From Acidobacteriaceae bacterium (GTDB lineage: Bacteria; Acidobacteriota; Terriglobia; Terriglobales; Acidobacteriaceae): 7,094 nucleotides of DNA. The position numbers and the translations under genes are program-made. The notes beneath the pieces are model-generated. The model was given only the letters and a program-made list of their open reading frames with translations, ran no database searches and had not been told where the DNA came from. The DNA is taken from NCBI GenBank assembly GCA_003135495.1, contig PLBX01000557.1, forward strand, positions 4,307 to 11,400, given 5' to 3'. Numbering within the stretch: position 1 is the first letter of the stretch; each line of letters starts with the position of its first letter. Shown one piece after another: positions 1 through 6,512 of this stretch.

Positions 1-1388
1 ACCTGGCGAACCACGATCTGTTCGCCTGCGGAAACCGGGACGGTGGAAACAGCGTCCCACAGCTCGCCATGCACGAAAACTTTTCCCGCAGGAGACAGCG
101 CGCTTTGCGCGATTCCAATTTCCCCGATTAGTCCTTGTCTGCCGGTGACGACTTTGTTGCGGCGCGCGCGCAGGGCGATGCTCATCAGGAACGCGGTGAT
201 CAATCCAAGCGGAATGCTCACCGCGAGCGCGGTCAGCACATGCACTCGCATTTCAGGAATCGGAGCATCGACCAGAAACAGGCCTCCGAGCGTGAGCAAA
301 GCGATGCCTCCGGTGGTCAGCACGCCGTGGCTGGCAAATTTCGCCTCCGCGGCGAAGAGCGCAAAGGCTCCAAAGATCATGGCAATGGCGGCGAAGCGCA
401 CCGGCAGAAGATTCAACGCGAACGATGCCAGAAGAATGAACACGACCCCCACGGTTCCAGGAATAACTGCGCCGGGATGGTTAAATTCCGCGTACAGCGC
501 GAGGGCGCCGATTGCCAGCAGAATGAACGCGACATTCGGGTCCATGATGTAAGAAAGGATGCGCTGCTTCAGCGTCATCCGATAATCGATCACCGGTTCT
601 GGTTTGCCCAGACCTTTGCCTTGACCGCTCTCCACCAGATTAAGCGTGACGCTCGAGCCATTAAAGCGCTTGAAACTTTTGCCGCTTAATTGCTGAAAAA
701 GATCCTGCTCAGTTGGAGCAATGTACTCGATTAATTTTTTATCCAGCGCCTCCTGATCCGTAAAAGACTTCGACTCGCGCACCGCGCTTTCCGCCAGCTC
801 AACATTGCGGCCGCGTTTGGCGACAACGGAGCGCATCAGCGCAGCGGCATCGTTCTCCATTTTCTGCTTCATGATGTCATCCATCTTGCCGCCGATGATG
901 ACGGGATGAGCCGCTCCAGTGTTGGTTCCCGGAGCCATGGCAGCGATGTCGGCAGATTCAAGAATAAAAAATCCCGCGGACGCAGCGCGGCTGCCGCTGG
1001 GCGTCACGTAGATGATCACAGGGACAGGTGACGCAATAATTTTTTCGATGATCTCGCGCGTGGAATCGACCAGTCCTCCCGGAGTATTGATTTCGATCAG
1101 CACTGCCTGGTCGTGATTCGCAGCAGCAACATCGAGCGCTCGTCCAATGTATTCGGCTGTGACTGGTTGGATCGCGTCGTTGATCGAGACGCGCAAGACC
1201 TCGGCGGAACAGAAGGAGGCGAAAAGAAAAAACACTGCGAGCCAGCAGGCTGCGAAGGGAGTGCGGATACGTCTGTAGAGCTTGTGTGGTGACAGGCGCC
1301 CTCGCAAGCCTGCCCTGAGCGAAGCCCAAGGGTCCAAGCCGAGCGAAGCTCGGCAGTTGCCTGCATCGAAAATCCGAGACGACTTCAT
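1..1388 (-). CDS. NfeD-family membrane-bound serine protease (ClpP class), C-terminus cut by window edge
   Basis: About 462 residues are visible; the end lies beyond position 1. From the ATG, residues 1-35 are largely repeat-encoded. A signal-like segment follows (KLYRRIR at 36-42, hydrophobic 44-62). The ClpP-class domain spans about 64-230 with INTPGG (100-105), SGSRAASAGFF (131-141), where S137 is the expected nucleophile, and MAPGTNTGAAHPV (151-163). Lysines in KQKMENDAA (174-182) are candidates for the general base of the Ser-Lys dyad known in this family. Membrane segments occupy about 284-406, including EFNHPG (303-307), and the NfeD OB-like fold begins near 411. In known homologues this family cleaves membrane-associated peptides, often beside a flotillin/stomatin gene; none is visible here. 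The ATG at 1388 overlaps the upstream TPR stop as ATGA, suggesting translational coupling. An alternative start is TTG at 1307 with AGGG (1316-1313) five bases upstream, which would give a normal short signal peptide. Family call is firm; start is uncertain; substrate unknown. Confidence 0.9.
   Translation of the reverse strand, partial: MKSSRIFDAGNCRASLGLDPWASLRAGLRGRLSPHKLYRRIRTPFAACWLAVFFLFASFCSAEVLRVSINDAIQPVTAEYIGRALDVAAANHDQAVLIEINTPGGLVDSTREIIEKIIASPVPVIIYVTPSGSRAASAGFFILESADIAAMAPGTNTGAAHPVIIGGKMDDIMKQKMENDAAALMRSVVAKRGRNVELAESAVRESKSFTDQEALDKKLIEYIAPTEQDLFQQLSGKSFKRFNGSSVTLNLVESGQGKGLGKPEPVIDYRMTLKQRILSYIMDPNVAFILLAIGALALYAEFNHPGAVIPGTVGVVFILLASFALNLLPVRFAAIAMIFGAFALFAAEAKFASHGVLTTGGIALLTLGGLFLVDAPIPEMRVHVLTALAVSIPLGLITAFLMSIALRARRNKVVTGRQGLIGEIGIAQSALSPAGKVFVHGELWDAVSTVPVSAGEQIVVRQ
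1291..1360. repeat. REP-like palindromic repeat at the TPR/NfeD junction
   Basis: A perfect hairpin with 7-bp arms, GCCGAGC (1338-1344) and GCTCGGC (1348-1354), encloses the triloop GAA. Next to it, GAGCGAAGC occurs at both 1317-1325 and 1341-1349, and CAAGCC at 1305-1310 and 1335-1340, so the element is built from two related half units. CCCT (1313-1316) and AGGG (1328-1331 region) form a second weak pairing. The motif resembles the dispersed CCTGAGCGAAG-type intergenic repeats I recall from environmental bacterial genomes; this was not checked. It lies inside the NfeD reading frame if the ATG at 1388 is used, or in the intergenic leader if TTG 1307 is used. Confidence 0.7.
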
Positions 1389-3034
1389 GGCTGTGGCAGC
1401 GGCTGCGCTTTCTCCGCGAGCTTGGCTGCTAAACTGCGTTTCAAATCCTGGCCGAGGGAGTTCGACGGATCGAGTTGCAGCGCGCGATTAATACTCTGCG
1501 ACGCTGCTTCGGTTCTATTCTGTTTCAAATCCAGCCGCGCGAGAAGCAAGTAAGCTTCCGCCGACTCGCGCAGGCGCAGAGCTGCCTCAGTTTCTGCTCG
1601 CGAATGTTGGTCGTCGCCACGCGCGTCGTATGCTTCGGCCAAGGCAAGCAGCGGCGCTGGACTCGAAGAATCGACAAGCGCGGCATGGCGGAATTCCGTC
1701 TCCGCCTCAGTCGTGAAACCGTGAGCGAGCAGTTCTTTTCCGAGTTCGATGTGAAAGCCGGCGTGAGCGCGCGCCTCGGAGCGCGAGAAGCGCTGCTCCG
1801 CCCAACTGCCGATTTGCGTATTGACTTGGCGGAAAGCGTCTTCCTCGTAGTTCCGCTTGATGCGCTCCGACAGCATTTTCATCGTAGCGCTGCTAGGAAC
1901 AATCGCGCTAGCCGGCGAGTTCAAAGACTCCAGTAGAGTTTTGGCCTCGGCGTCATTTGGACGACGGTCGAGAGATGTACGTAATTCGCGGGTCGCGCCA
2001 GCGCGATCGCCGCTCTGGAGCAGAGCCACTCCCATATTGAAGTGATAATCGGCATCGCTCGGATCGTTGTGAATCGCCCGCGCAAAATATTCGGCTGACT
2101 TTTTTTGCCCGCGACGCGCGGCAACCACGCCGAGATTGTTGTACACCTCGGCAAGCGGCACTCGAACAGCAACATACTCGAACGCGCTTTCTGACTTGGC
2201 AAAATCACCGCGCGTATAGGCAGCCAGGCCGAGATAGAAGTTGGCCTCGCGAGATAATGGCGAAGTGCGCTGTACCTGCTCCAAGGCAGTAATCGAGAGG
2301 TCGTAAGTGCGCTGGCCATAGTAAGCTTTGCCCAATTCAAGCCATGCGCGGGCAAATGCCGGATCGAGTCGAGTCGCTTCACGATAGCGCTCAACCTTTT
2401 CCTCGGCCGTTACTCCCACCAATCCCAAAACGTAAGCCTCCATCGCCTCTACACGAACTGGCCTCGCGCTGGCTATGTACTTCTCTTTCGGAACAGCGAA
2501 ATCAGAACGGATGAGGCGAAGCAGATCCCAAGCCAGCGCGGATTGCAGGCTGCCGAGATCGGCCAGTGGCGCGGACTCGCTGACCGCGGGAAGCAGTTTC
2601 TGAGCCCGCATATCGAGCAATTGCGCCGTGGCAGTGAGGCGCGCCCCGTCGCCCTTATCGTCGTCCTTATAACGATAAGAACCGAGGACTACGTAATCGA
2701 CATCCATCTGCTCCGCGAGCCGATATAGAGCGGCACGCGCCGGATGAATGCCGGTTGGAATTCCCTGGCGGTCATAGGCCCGAAGGCGTTCCTCGCGGCT
2801 GGTCACATAAAGGATTGGAGAATTGAGTTGTTCGCGGAACGTTTCAGGAAAAGATTCGCCCAGCCATTCCAGTCGCGGATTCGGAGAAACATTTTCGAAT
2901 GGAATAACAAGGACGGTTCGCCCGTAGGTCGCGCGCGCGATTGGAGGCCGGCCAGCGGCGAGGCTATCCTGAGCGAGGAGCGATGGGCACGAAAGCAATG
3001 CAACTACGACGAGCAAACCAGCGACGCGTTTCAA
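1385..3034 (-). CDS. Exported TPR-repeat protein with N-terminal TolB/FlgO-like domain
   Basis: The 549-residue protein opens with a signal peptide (MKRVAGLLVVVALL, likely cut after A21 in SLLAQ; C16 in LLSC is a poor lipobox). Residues about 38-185 (TVLVIPFENVSPNPRLEWLG, then YVVLGSYRY) resemble the TolB-N/FlgO-type domain that precedes TPRs in many exported proteins. TPR units follow from about 212 to 365, seen in YREATRLDPAFARAWLELG, VYNNLGVVAARRGQ and YHFNMGVALLQSGD. A linker rich in Ser/Ala comes next, then a second TPR set from about 425 to 525 ending in INRALQLDPSNS. The likely role is a periplasmic or outer-membrane protein-protein scaffold; no enzymatic motif is seen. The start is TTG with AGGG at 3043-3040, five bases away; the frame is closed by TGA at 3055-3053 with no ATG or GTG between, so no longer start exists. 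The stop overlaps the NfeD ATG by four bases. Partner and process are unknown. Confidence 0.88.
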   Translation of the reverse strand: MKRVAGLLVVVALLSCPSLLAQDSLAAGRPPIARATYGRTVLVIPFENVSPNPRLEWLGESFPETFREQLNSPILYVTSREERLRAYDRQGIPTGIHPARAALYRLAEQMDVDYVVLGSYRYKDDDKGDGARLTATAQLLDMRAQKLLPAVSESAPLADLGSLQSALAWDLLRLIRSDFAVPKEKYIASARPVRVEAMEAYVLGLVGVTAEEKVERYREATRLDPAFARAWLELGKAYYGQRTYDLSITALEQVQRTSPLSREANFYLGLAAYTRGDFAKSESAFEYVAVRVPLAEVYNNLGVVAARRGQKKSAEYFARAIHNDPSDADYHFNMGVALLQSGDRAGATRELRTSLDRRPNDAEAKTLLESLNSPASAIVPSSATMKMLSERIKRNYEEDAFRQVNTQIGSWAEQRFSRSEARAHAGFHIELGKELLAHGFTTEAETEFRHAALVDSSSPAPLLALAEAYDARGDDQHSRAETEAALRLRESAEAYLLLARLDLKQNRTEAASQSINRALQLDPSNSLGQDLKRSLAAKLAEKAQPLPQP

Positions 3035-3043
3035 GGCAACCCT

Positions 3044-3049
3044 ATTATA
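3044..3049 (-). promoter_or_regulatory. Consensus -10-like TATAAT just upstream of the TPR gene
   Basis: The minus strand reads TATAAT exactly at 3049-3044, but no good TTGACA-like -35 lies 16-18 bases upstream. If it works as a -10 box, transcription would begin near 3037, about three bases before the TTG start and after the AGGG ribosome-binding site, implying an almost leaderless message. It may instead be chance AT-richness. Confidence 0.3.
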
Positions 3050-3085
3050 TTCTCAAGGGCAATTCGGCCCGGCTTGTCTTCTTCC

Positions 3086-3111
3086 AGAAGATCACCCTAG
3101 AAGATCACTCT
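3086..3111. repeat. Two-copy 13-bp tandem repeat upstream of the TPR gene
   Basis: AGAAGATCACCCT (3086-3098) is followed immediately by AGAAGATCACTCT (3099-3111), one mismatch in 13. The pair is framed by the inverted arms CCAGA (3084-3088) and TCTGG (3109-3113). A further palindrome TCTTCT-TCC-AGAAGA occupies 3077-3091, and AGATC/GATCT arms lie at 3102-3106 and 3113-3117. It sits in the 129-bp gap between the NDH-2 stop and the TPR start, about 50-75 bases upstream of the TTG, where a regulator site would be plausible. No known operator is recognised. No clear rho-independent terminator for the NDH-2 gene is visible in this gap. Confidence 0.5.
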
Positions 3112-3163
3112 GGATCTCAGCGTGACGCGAGTGACGAACGATGACAAAAGCCTAGGACTCGGT

Positions 3164-4612
3164 TCACGCGCGCGGATCGGAAGCCGAACGCGCCGGATCC
3201 GAAGCTGCATCTTTTTCCCGCGCAAGTAAGTCGGAGGGCTCAACAGTAGATTGTGATTGCGTCCATCCTTGCAATTCATCACTACCAGTGATTAAGCGAG
3301 CGCTGCGCTCGTAAGTAACGTAAGACCACGCCCACTGGATCATAACCAGCAGCCGATTTCGAAATCCGATAAGGAAAAGTATGTGAATGAAAAGCCATGC
3401 CAGCCACGCGAAATAGCCGGACAATTCGAACTTTCCGATCTGAGCGACCGCGGCGGCGCGGCCGATCGTCGCCAGACTGCCTTTGTCGTGGTAATGAAAA
3501 TTTCGCCTGGGCTGCTTCTCCAGGTCCCGAGCGATGATTTGCGCCACCCAATCGCCCTGCTGAATCGCGACCGGCGCAACGCCAGGAAGCATCTTTCCAT
3601 TTTTGTCAGCCAGCGCCGCTAGATCGCCGATCACAAATACTTCCGGATGTTCCGCAATGCTGAGGTCAGTTTGAACGATCACTCGTCCGGCGCGATCGAC
3701 CTTCACTCCCAACTTTCGGCCCAAAGGAGAAGCTGCCACTCCAGCCGCCCAGAGCACGACCGGAGACAAAATCCGCTCGCCTCCAACCCACACCGCACCA
3801 GGCTCGATGCCTGTAACCATCTGAGAAGTGCGGACCTCCACGCCCAGACGTTGAAGTTGAACCTCTGCCTTGCGAGAAAGCTCTGGGGAATACGCCGGCA
3901 AAACGCGCGGTCCGCCTTCGATGAGCAAAATGCGGCTTTGGCGGGGATCGATGTTGCGAAACTCGTGGTTAAGCGCGTGGCGCGCGATTTCAGCCAGCGT
4001 TCCTGCGAGTTCAACGCCGGTCGGACCGCCTCCGATGACGACGAACTGCAGAGGAAACGCGCCTGCAACGTTTACCGCCTGCTGCTCATTTATCTTTACA
4101 TCTTTTATTTTTACATCTGTCTTCAAGCCTTCCGTTTTCTGGCGTTCGGCGCTTCGCTCGGCCAGTTCGAAGGCCAACAAAACTCGACGGCGGATCTCGA
4201 GAGCATCTTCAATCGTCTTAAGGCCAGGCGCGAACGGTTCCCATTCTTCATGACCAAAATACGCGTGGGTCGCGCCGGAAGCGATGATAAGAAAATCGTA
4301 ATCAATAACCTGCTGCTTCGTGATGGCCTTCTTCCGGTCCATGTCGAAGTCGATCACTTCGCCGAGCAGCACTTCAACATTGAAATTGCCGCGCAATATC
4401 GAACGAATGGGAGCTGCTATTTCCCCGGGAGACAGTCCGGCGGTTGCCACCTGATAGAGCAGCGGTTGGAAGGTGTGATGATTCTTTCGATCGATAACTG
4501 TGACGTCAACAGGCAGCCGCGCAATTCGTCGCGCTGCCGTCAGCCCTGCGAAACCAGCGCCTACAATCACAACCTTCGGTATTGCTTTGTCAGGCATGGT
4601 CACGGGTACCAT
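3164..4612 (-). CDS. ndh: Type II NADH:quinone oxidoreductase (NDH-2)
   Basis: This 482-residue flavoprotein would oxidise NADH and pass electrons to membrane quinone without pumping protons, feeding the respiratory chain at the inner face of the cytoplasmic membrane. The FAD-binding GAGFAG is at 18-23, followed by D41 and the NDH-2 signature HTFQPLLYQVAT (46-57). The nucleotide-binding VVIGGGPTGVELAG spans 191-204 with an acidic residue in LLIEGGPRVLP, which favours NADH. The second FAD motif VFVIGDLAAL lies near 325-334 and the quinone-site APVAIQQG near 345-353. A hydrophobic, aromatic C-terminal stretch at about 398-440 is the usual membrane anchor. A charged insert at about 157-184 (DVKIKDVKIN) interrupts the region before the NADH domain. 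Two starts are possible: ATG 4612 and, five codons on, ATG 4597; neither has a clear Shine-Dalgarno. The protein tail (SQSTVEPSDLLAREKDAASD) looks disordered. Paralogous dehydrogenases of this fold exist, but the HTFQPLLYQ motif makes NDH-2 the best call. Confidence 0.92.
   Translation of the reverse strand: MVPVTMPDKAIPKVVIVGAGFAGLTAARRIARLPVDVTVIDRKNHHTFQPLLYQVATAGLSPGEIAAPIRSILRGNFNVEVLLGEVIDFDMDRKKAITKQQVIDYDFLIIASGATHAYFGHEEWEPFAPGLKTIEDALEIRRRVLLAFELAERSAERQKTEGLKTDVKIKDVKINEQQAVNVAGAFPLQFVVIGGGPTGVELAGTLAEIARHALNHEFRNIDPRQSRILLIEGGPRVLPAYSPELSRKAEVQLQRLGVEVRTSQMVTGIEPGAVWVGGERILSPVVLWAAGVAASPLGRKLGVKVDRAGRVIVQTDLSIAEHPEVFVIGDLAALADKNGKMLPGVAPVAIQQGDWVAQIIARDLEKQPRRNFHYHDKGSLATIGRAAAVAQIGKFELSGYFAWLAWLFIHILFLIGFRNRLLVMIQWAWSYVTYERSARLITGSDELQGWTQSQSTVEPSDLLAREKDAASDPARSASDPRA
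4092..4121. repeat. 15-bp tandem duplication inside the NDH-2 gene
   Basis: Two adjacent 15-bp units (4092-4106 and 4107-4121, 12 of 15 bases identical, core TTTACATCT) encode DVKIK-DVKIN in frame. The stretch is strikingly AT-rich compared with the surrounding gene and lies between the first FAD half and the NADH-binding motif. Confidence 0.75.
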
Positions 4613-4739
4613 TAATATTTATTGTTCTAGTATCTATCGTTCGCTTTCTACTATAAAGATTCGCCGGCCAGGCGTTTCGATTACTTTTTTCAGTACGGCG
4701 TCACAACGGCGATAGTCGGCCATTCGAGGCACGCAGCAG
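4613..4739. promoter_or_regulatory. Divergent intergenic region between NDH-2 and the membrane-protein gene
   Basis: This 127-bp gap must hold the signals for two divergent genes. AT-rich -10-like words overlap at one place: TATAGT on the minus strand (4655-4650) facing NDH-2 and TATAAA on the plus strand (4652-4657). Neither has a convincing -35 at 16-18 bases. A short CGCC-GGCCA-GGCG inverted repeat lies at 4662-4674 and ACGGCG occurs twice (4696-4701, 4706-4711). The promoter assignment is a guess. Confidence 0.3.
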
Positions 4740-6404
4740 ATGGGAATTAGCGCGAACGTTATACACTGCTTCCACACAAACGTGCCTCCACAGCAATCGA
4801 TGACCTCCGAGAAGCCGCGTTCCTCAGTCATGCGTTTTCTCTTTCCCTCGGTCCGCGACATCATTTTTCTTTTTCTTTTCTGGTCGATATTAGCTGGCCC
4901 CCTATCGAATCGGCCGCTCGCGGATGCCGACATCGGATGGCATATTCGCACTGGCGAACAAATTTTACAGACCCACTCCCTGCCGCGCACCGATCCGTTT
5001 TCCTCGACTATGCGCGGCCAACCGTGGTTCGCGTGGGAGTGGCTCTACGACTTAGTACTCGGCATTCTCTACCGTGCATGCGGTTTAAACGGCGTCGTTT
5101 GGCTTTGCGCTTTCATCGTCGCGGGAGTTTTTGCGCTCCTGCTTTCGCAACTGCTACGGCGCGGCACCGGTTTATTACTGGCGATCGCGCTCATGCTACT
5201 CGCAGAGGCCGCTTCGACGATACATTTGTACGCGCGTCCTCACATTGTCAGTTGGCTTTTTTCGCTCCTGTGGTTTGTGGCCCTGGAAAAATGGGCGGGT
5301 TGGAATCAACGCGAGAAGGGAAAACTGCCGCGATGGTTGCCGTGGTTTTTCCCGGCTTCCGCGTTGCTCTGGGTCAATCTGCATGGCGGATGGCTTTTTG
5401 GAATTGCGCTCCTAGCGATCTACACATTCGCAGCATGGGTTGAGAGCCTATATGAGGCCGATGCCTTCGTCGCCCTTCGGGTGGCTCAACGAGCTCGAGC
5501 GATGGCTGTGGCTTGGTTGGGCTCGTTGGCAGCTACGCTTGTGAACCCGTTTGGATGGCGGTTGCACCTGCACATTTATCGCTATCTCAGCGATCGTTAT
5601 TTAATGAATCGCATTGACGAATTTCGCGCTCCTGATTTTCATGGTTGGGCTGAGCGCTGTTTCGCCGTCATCATTGTGCTGGTACTGATCACTTTCGTGC
5701 GAAGTCGCTCGAAGCTGCCACTAAGTCATCTGCTCATCGTATTGCTGGCTCTCTATGCCGGATTCTACTCGTCGCGCAATCTGCCAGTCTCAGGGATGCT
5801 GCTCGTATTGGTGGTTGGGCCGATGCTGTGGAGTAACTTCACCTCACTCGCAGACAAAGCTGGCGCATGGCGCTGGCTGCGCATTCTCACGACTCGATTT
5901 ACAAATTTCTCGGATCGCATGGGCGACCAGGAAATGCAACTCCGCGGCCACGTATGGCCCATCGCCGCGGTTGCTTTCGCATTCGCGATCTGTCTGCAAG
6001 GCGGATGGCTCGGTTCGCGACAACTCCTTCGCGCGCGATTCGATCCCGCAAAAATGCCAATCGCAGCCGTGAGTTATTTGCAGAGCGAAGCGCAGGGCAA
6101 TCGTCCGAGCGCCGAGCCGGTCTTTTCGATCGACGGCTGGGGGGGATATCTGATCTATCGCATGTATCCCCAGCGAAAGGTGATAGTCGATGACCGTCAC
6201 GATCTTTATGGCTCCGGACGCGTTCGCCAGTATCTTATCCTTATTCAAGGCGAATCGGGTTGGCGCAGCGTGTTACAAGAGTGGCAGATTCGCACCGCGC
6301 TTCGCCCCGCAGATTCGACACTTACTAACCTGCTTCGCGAGTTACCCCAAGCGTGGAGGGTGACTTACGAGGATAAGGTTTCGGTAGTGTTTGAGAAGCG
6401 TTAG
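4740..6404 (+). CDS. Polytopic membrane protein, GT-C glycosyltransferase-like, function unknown
   Basis: The 554-residue protein has roughly ten hydrophobic segments: about 41-56, 107-130, 137-153, 157-175, 198-230, 252-270, 307-325, 333-350, 355-370 and 405-420. The first outward loop carries DADIGWH (D62, D64, W67, H68) and later WEWLYD (99-104), an arrangement recalling the acidic first loop of GT-C (PMT/ArnT-type) lipid-linked sugar transferases. A soluble C-terminal domain follows with DGWGGYL (465-471) and VDDRHDLYG (483-491), conserved as I recall in a group of uncharacterised bacterial membrane proteins. A sugar-transfer role in the cell envelope is therefore inference. Start choice is uncertain: ATG 4740 has GAGG ten bases upstream; ATG 4800 and ATG 4830 lack a clear site but would leave a shorter, more usual N-terminus before the first membrane segment. 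It converges on the epimerase gene downstream. A run of seven G (6139-6145) lies in the GGY motif codons. Confidence 0.82.
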   Translation: MGISANVIHCFHTNVPPQQSMTSEKPRSSVMRFLFPSVRDIIFLFLFWSILAGPLSNRPLADADIGWHIRTGEQILQTHSLPRTDPFSSTMRGQPWFAWEWLYDLVLGILYRACGLNGVVWLCAFIVAGVFALLLSQLLRRGTGLLLAIALMLLAEAASTIHLYARPHIVSWLFSLLWFVALEKWAGWNQREKGKLPRWLPWFFPASALLWVNLHGGWLFGIALLAIYTFAAWVESLYEADAFVALRVAQRARAMAVAWLGSLAATLVNPFGWRLHLHIYRYLSDRYLMNRIDEFRAPDFHGWAERCFAVIIVLVLITFVRSRSKLPLSHLLIVLLALYAGFYSSRNLPVSGMLLVLVVGPMLWSNFTSLADKAGAWRWLRILTTRFTNFSDRMGDQEMQLRGHVWPIAAVAFAFAICLQGGWLGSRQLLRARFDPAKMPIAAVSYLQSEAQGNRPSAEPVFSIDGWGGYLIYRMYPQRKVIVDDRHDLYGSGRVRQYLILIQGESGWRSVLQEWQIRTALRPADSTLTNLLRELPQAWRVTYEDKVSVVFEKR

Positions 6405-6431
6405 AACAACTGCTTCTGGCCGATTCTTTTT
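6394..6431 (+). terminator. Possible rho-independent terminator of the GT-C-like gene
   Basis: AGAAGCGTT (6394-6402) can pair with AAC-T-GCTTCT (6408-6417), a nine-base-pair stem with one bulged T and the loop AGAAC. A five-T run follows at 6427-6431. The stem overlaps the stop codon and the T tract starts nine bases after the stem, so this is a weak candidate. Confidence 0.35.
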
Positions 6432-6438
6432 GTGTAGT

Positions 6439-6477
6439 CCGGGCAGGATGAGGCCGGGCGGGGACGCCGGGCGCTCC
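6439..6477. repeat. GC-rich short repeats between convergent genes
   Basis: CCGGGC occurs three times at 6439-6444, 6454-6459 and 6467-6472, the last two within a GCCGGGC repeat of 13-bp period. GGCG (6457-6460) and CGCC (6465-6468) form a small hairpin around GGGA. It resembles the dispersed GC-rich GGGGACGCC-type intergenic repeats I recall in soil bacteria; unchecked. A 5-bp GCGAG/CTCGC hairpin (6494-6498, 6508-6512) directly follows the epimerase stop on the minus strand but lacks a T run. Confidence 0.45.
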
Positions 6478-6512
6478 AAATTTCCTTTCTTGCGCGAGCC
6501 GAACTCACTCGC

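Noticed and set aside
43..689. Two overlapping plus-strand open frames opposite NfeD
   Set aside because: The minus strand encodes continuous NfeD protease and membrane sequence here; the plus-strand translations are low-complexity and have no recognisable motif.
958..1366. Two short minus-strand open frames near the NfeD N-terminus
   Set aside because: They are in other frames than the NfeD domain, which reads without interruption from 1388 through the whole region.
1921..2394. 157-codon minus-strand open frame within the TPR gene
   Set aside because: It is a shifted frame of the TPR coding sequence, and the TPR frame is intact across it, so there is no frameshift.
2986..2989. LLSC near C16 of the TPR protein as a lipobox
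   Set aside because: Leucine at the -2 position is unusual for a lipobox, and a normal signal-peptidase I site (SLLA then Q) follows, so lipoprotein status is not claimed.
3086..3111. Tandem repeat considered as a CRISPR remnant
   Set aside because: The units are only 13 bp, directly adjacent without spacers, and no cas gene is present.
3647..4615. 322-codon open frame on the plus strand opposite NDH-2
   Set aside because: It lies wholly antisense to a gene with complete NDH-2 motifs; its translation shows no domain, is arginine- and serine-rich, and includes an aromatic run produced by the AT-rich insert.
6139..6145. Run of seven G in the GT-C-like gene as a phase-variation or sequencing-error site
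   Set aside because: The frame continues correctly into the conserved GGYL and VDDRHD motifs on both sides, and a single seven-base run is weak evidence for slippage control.
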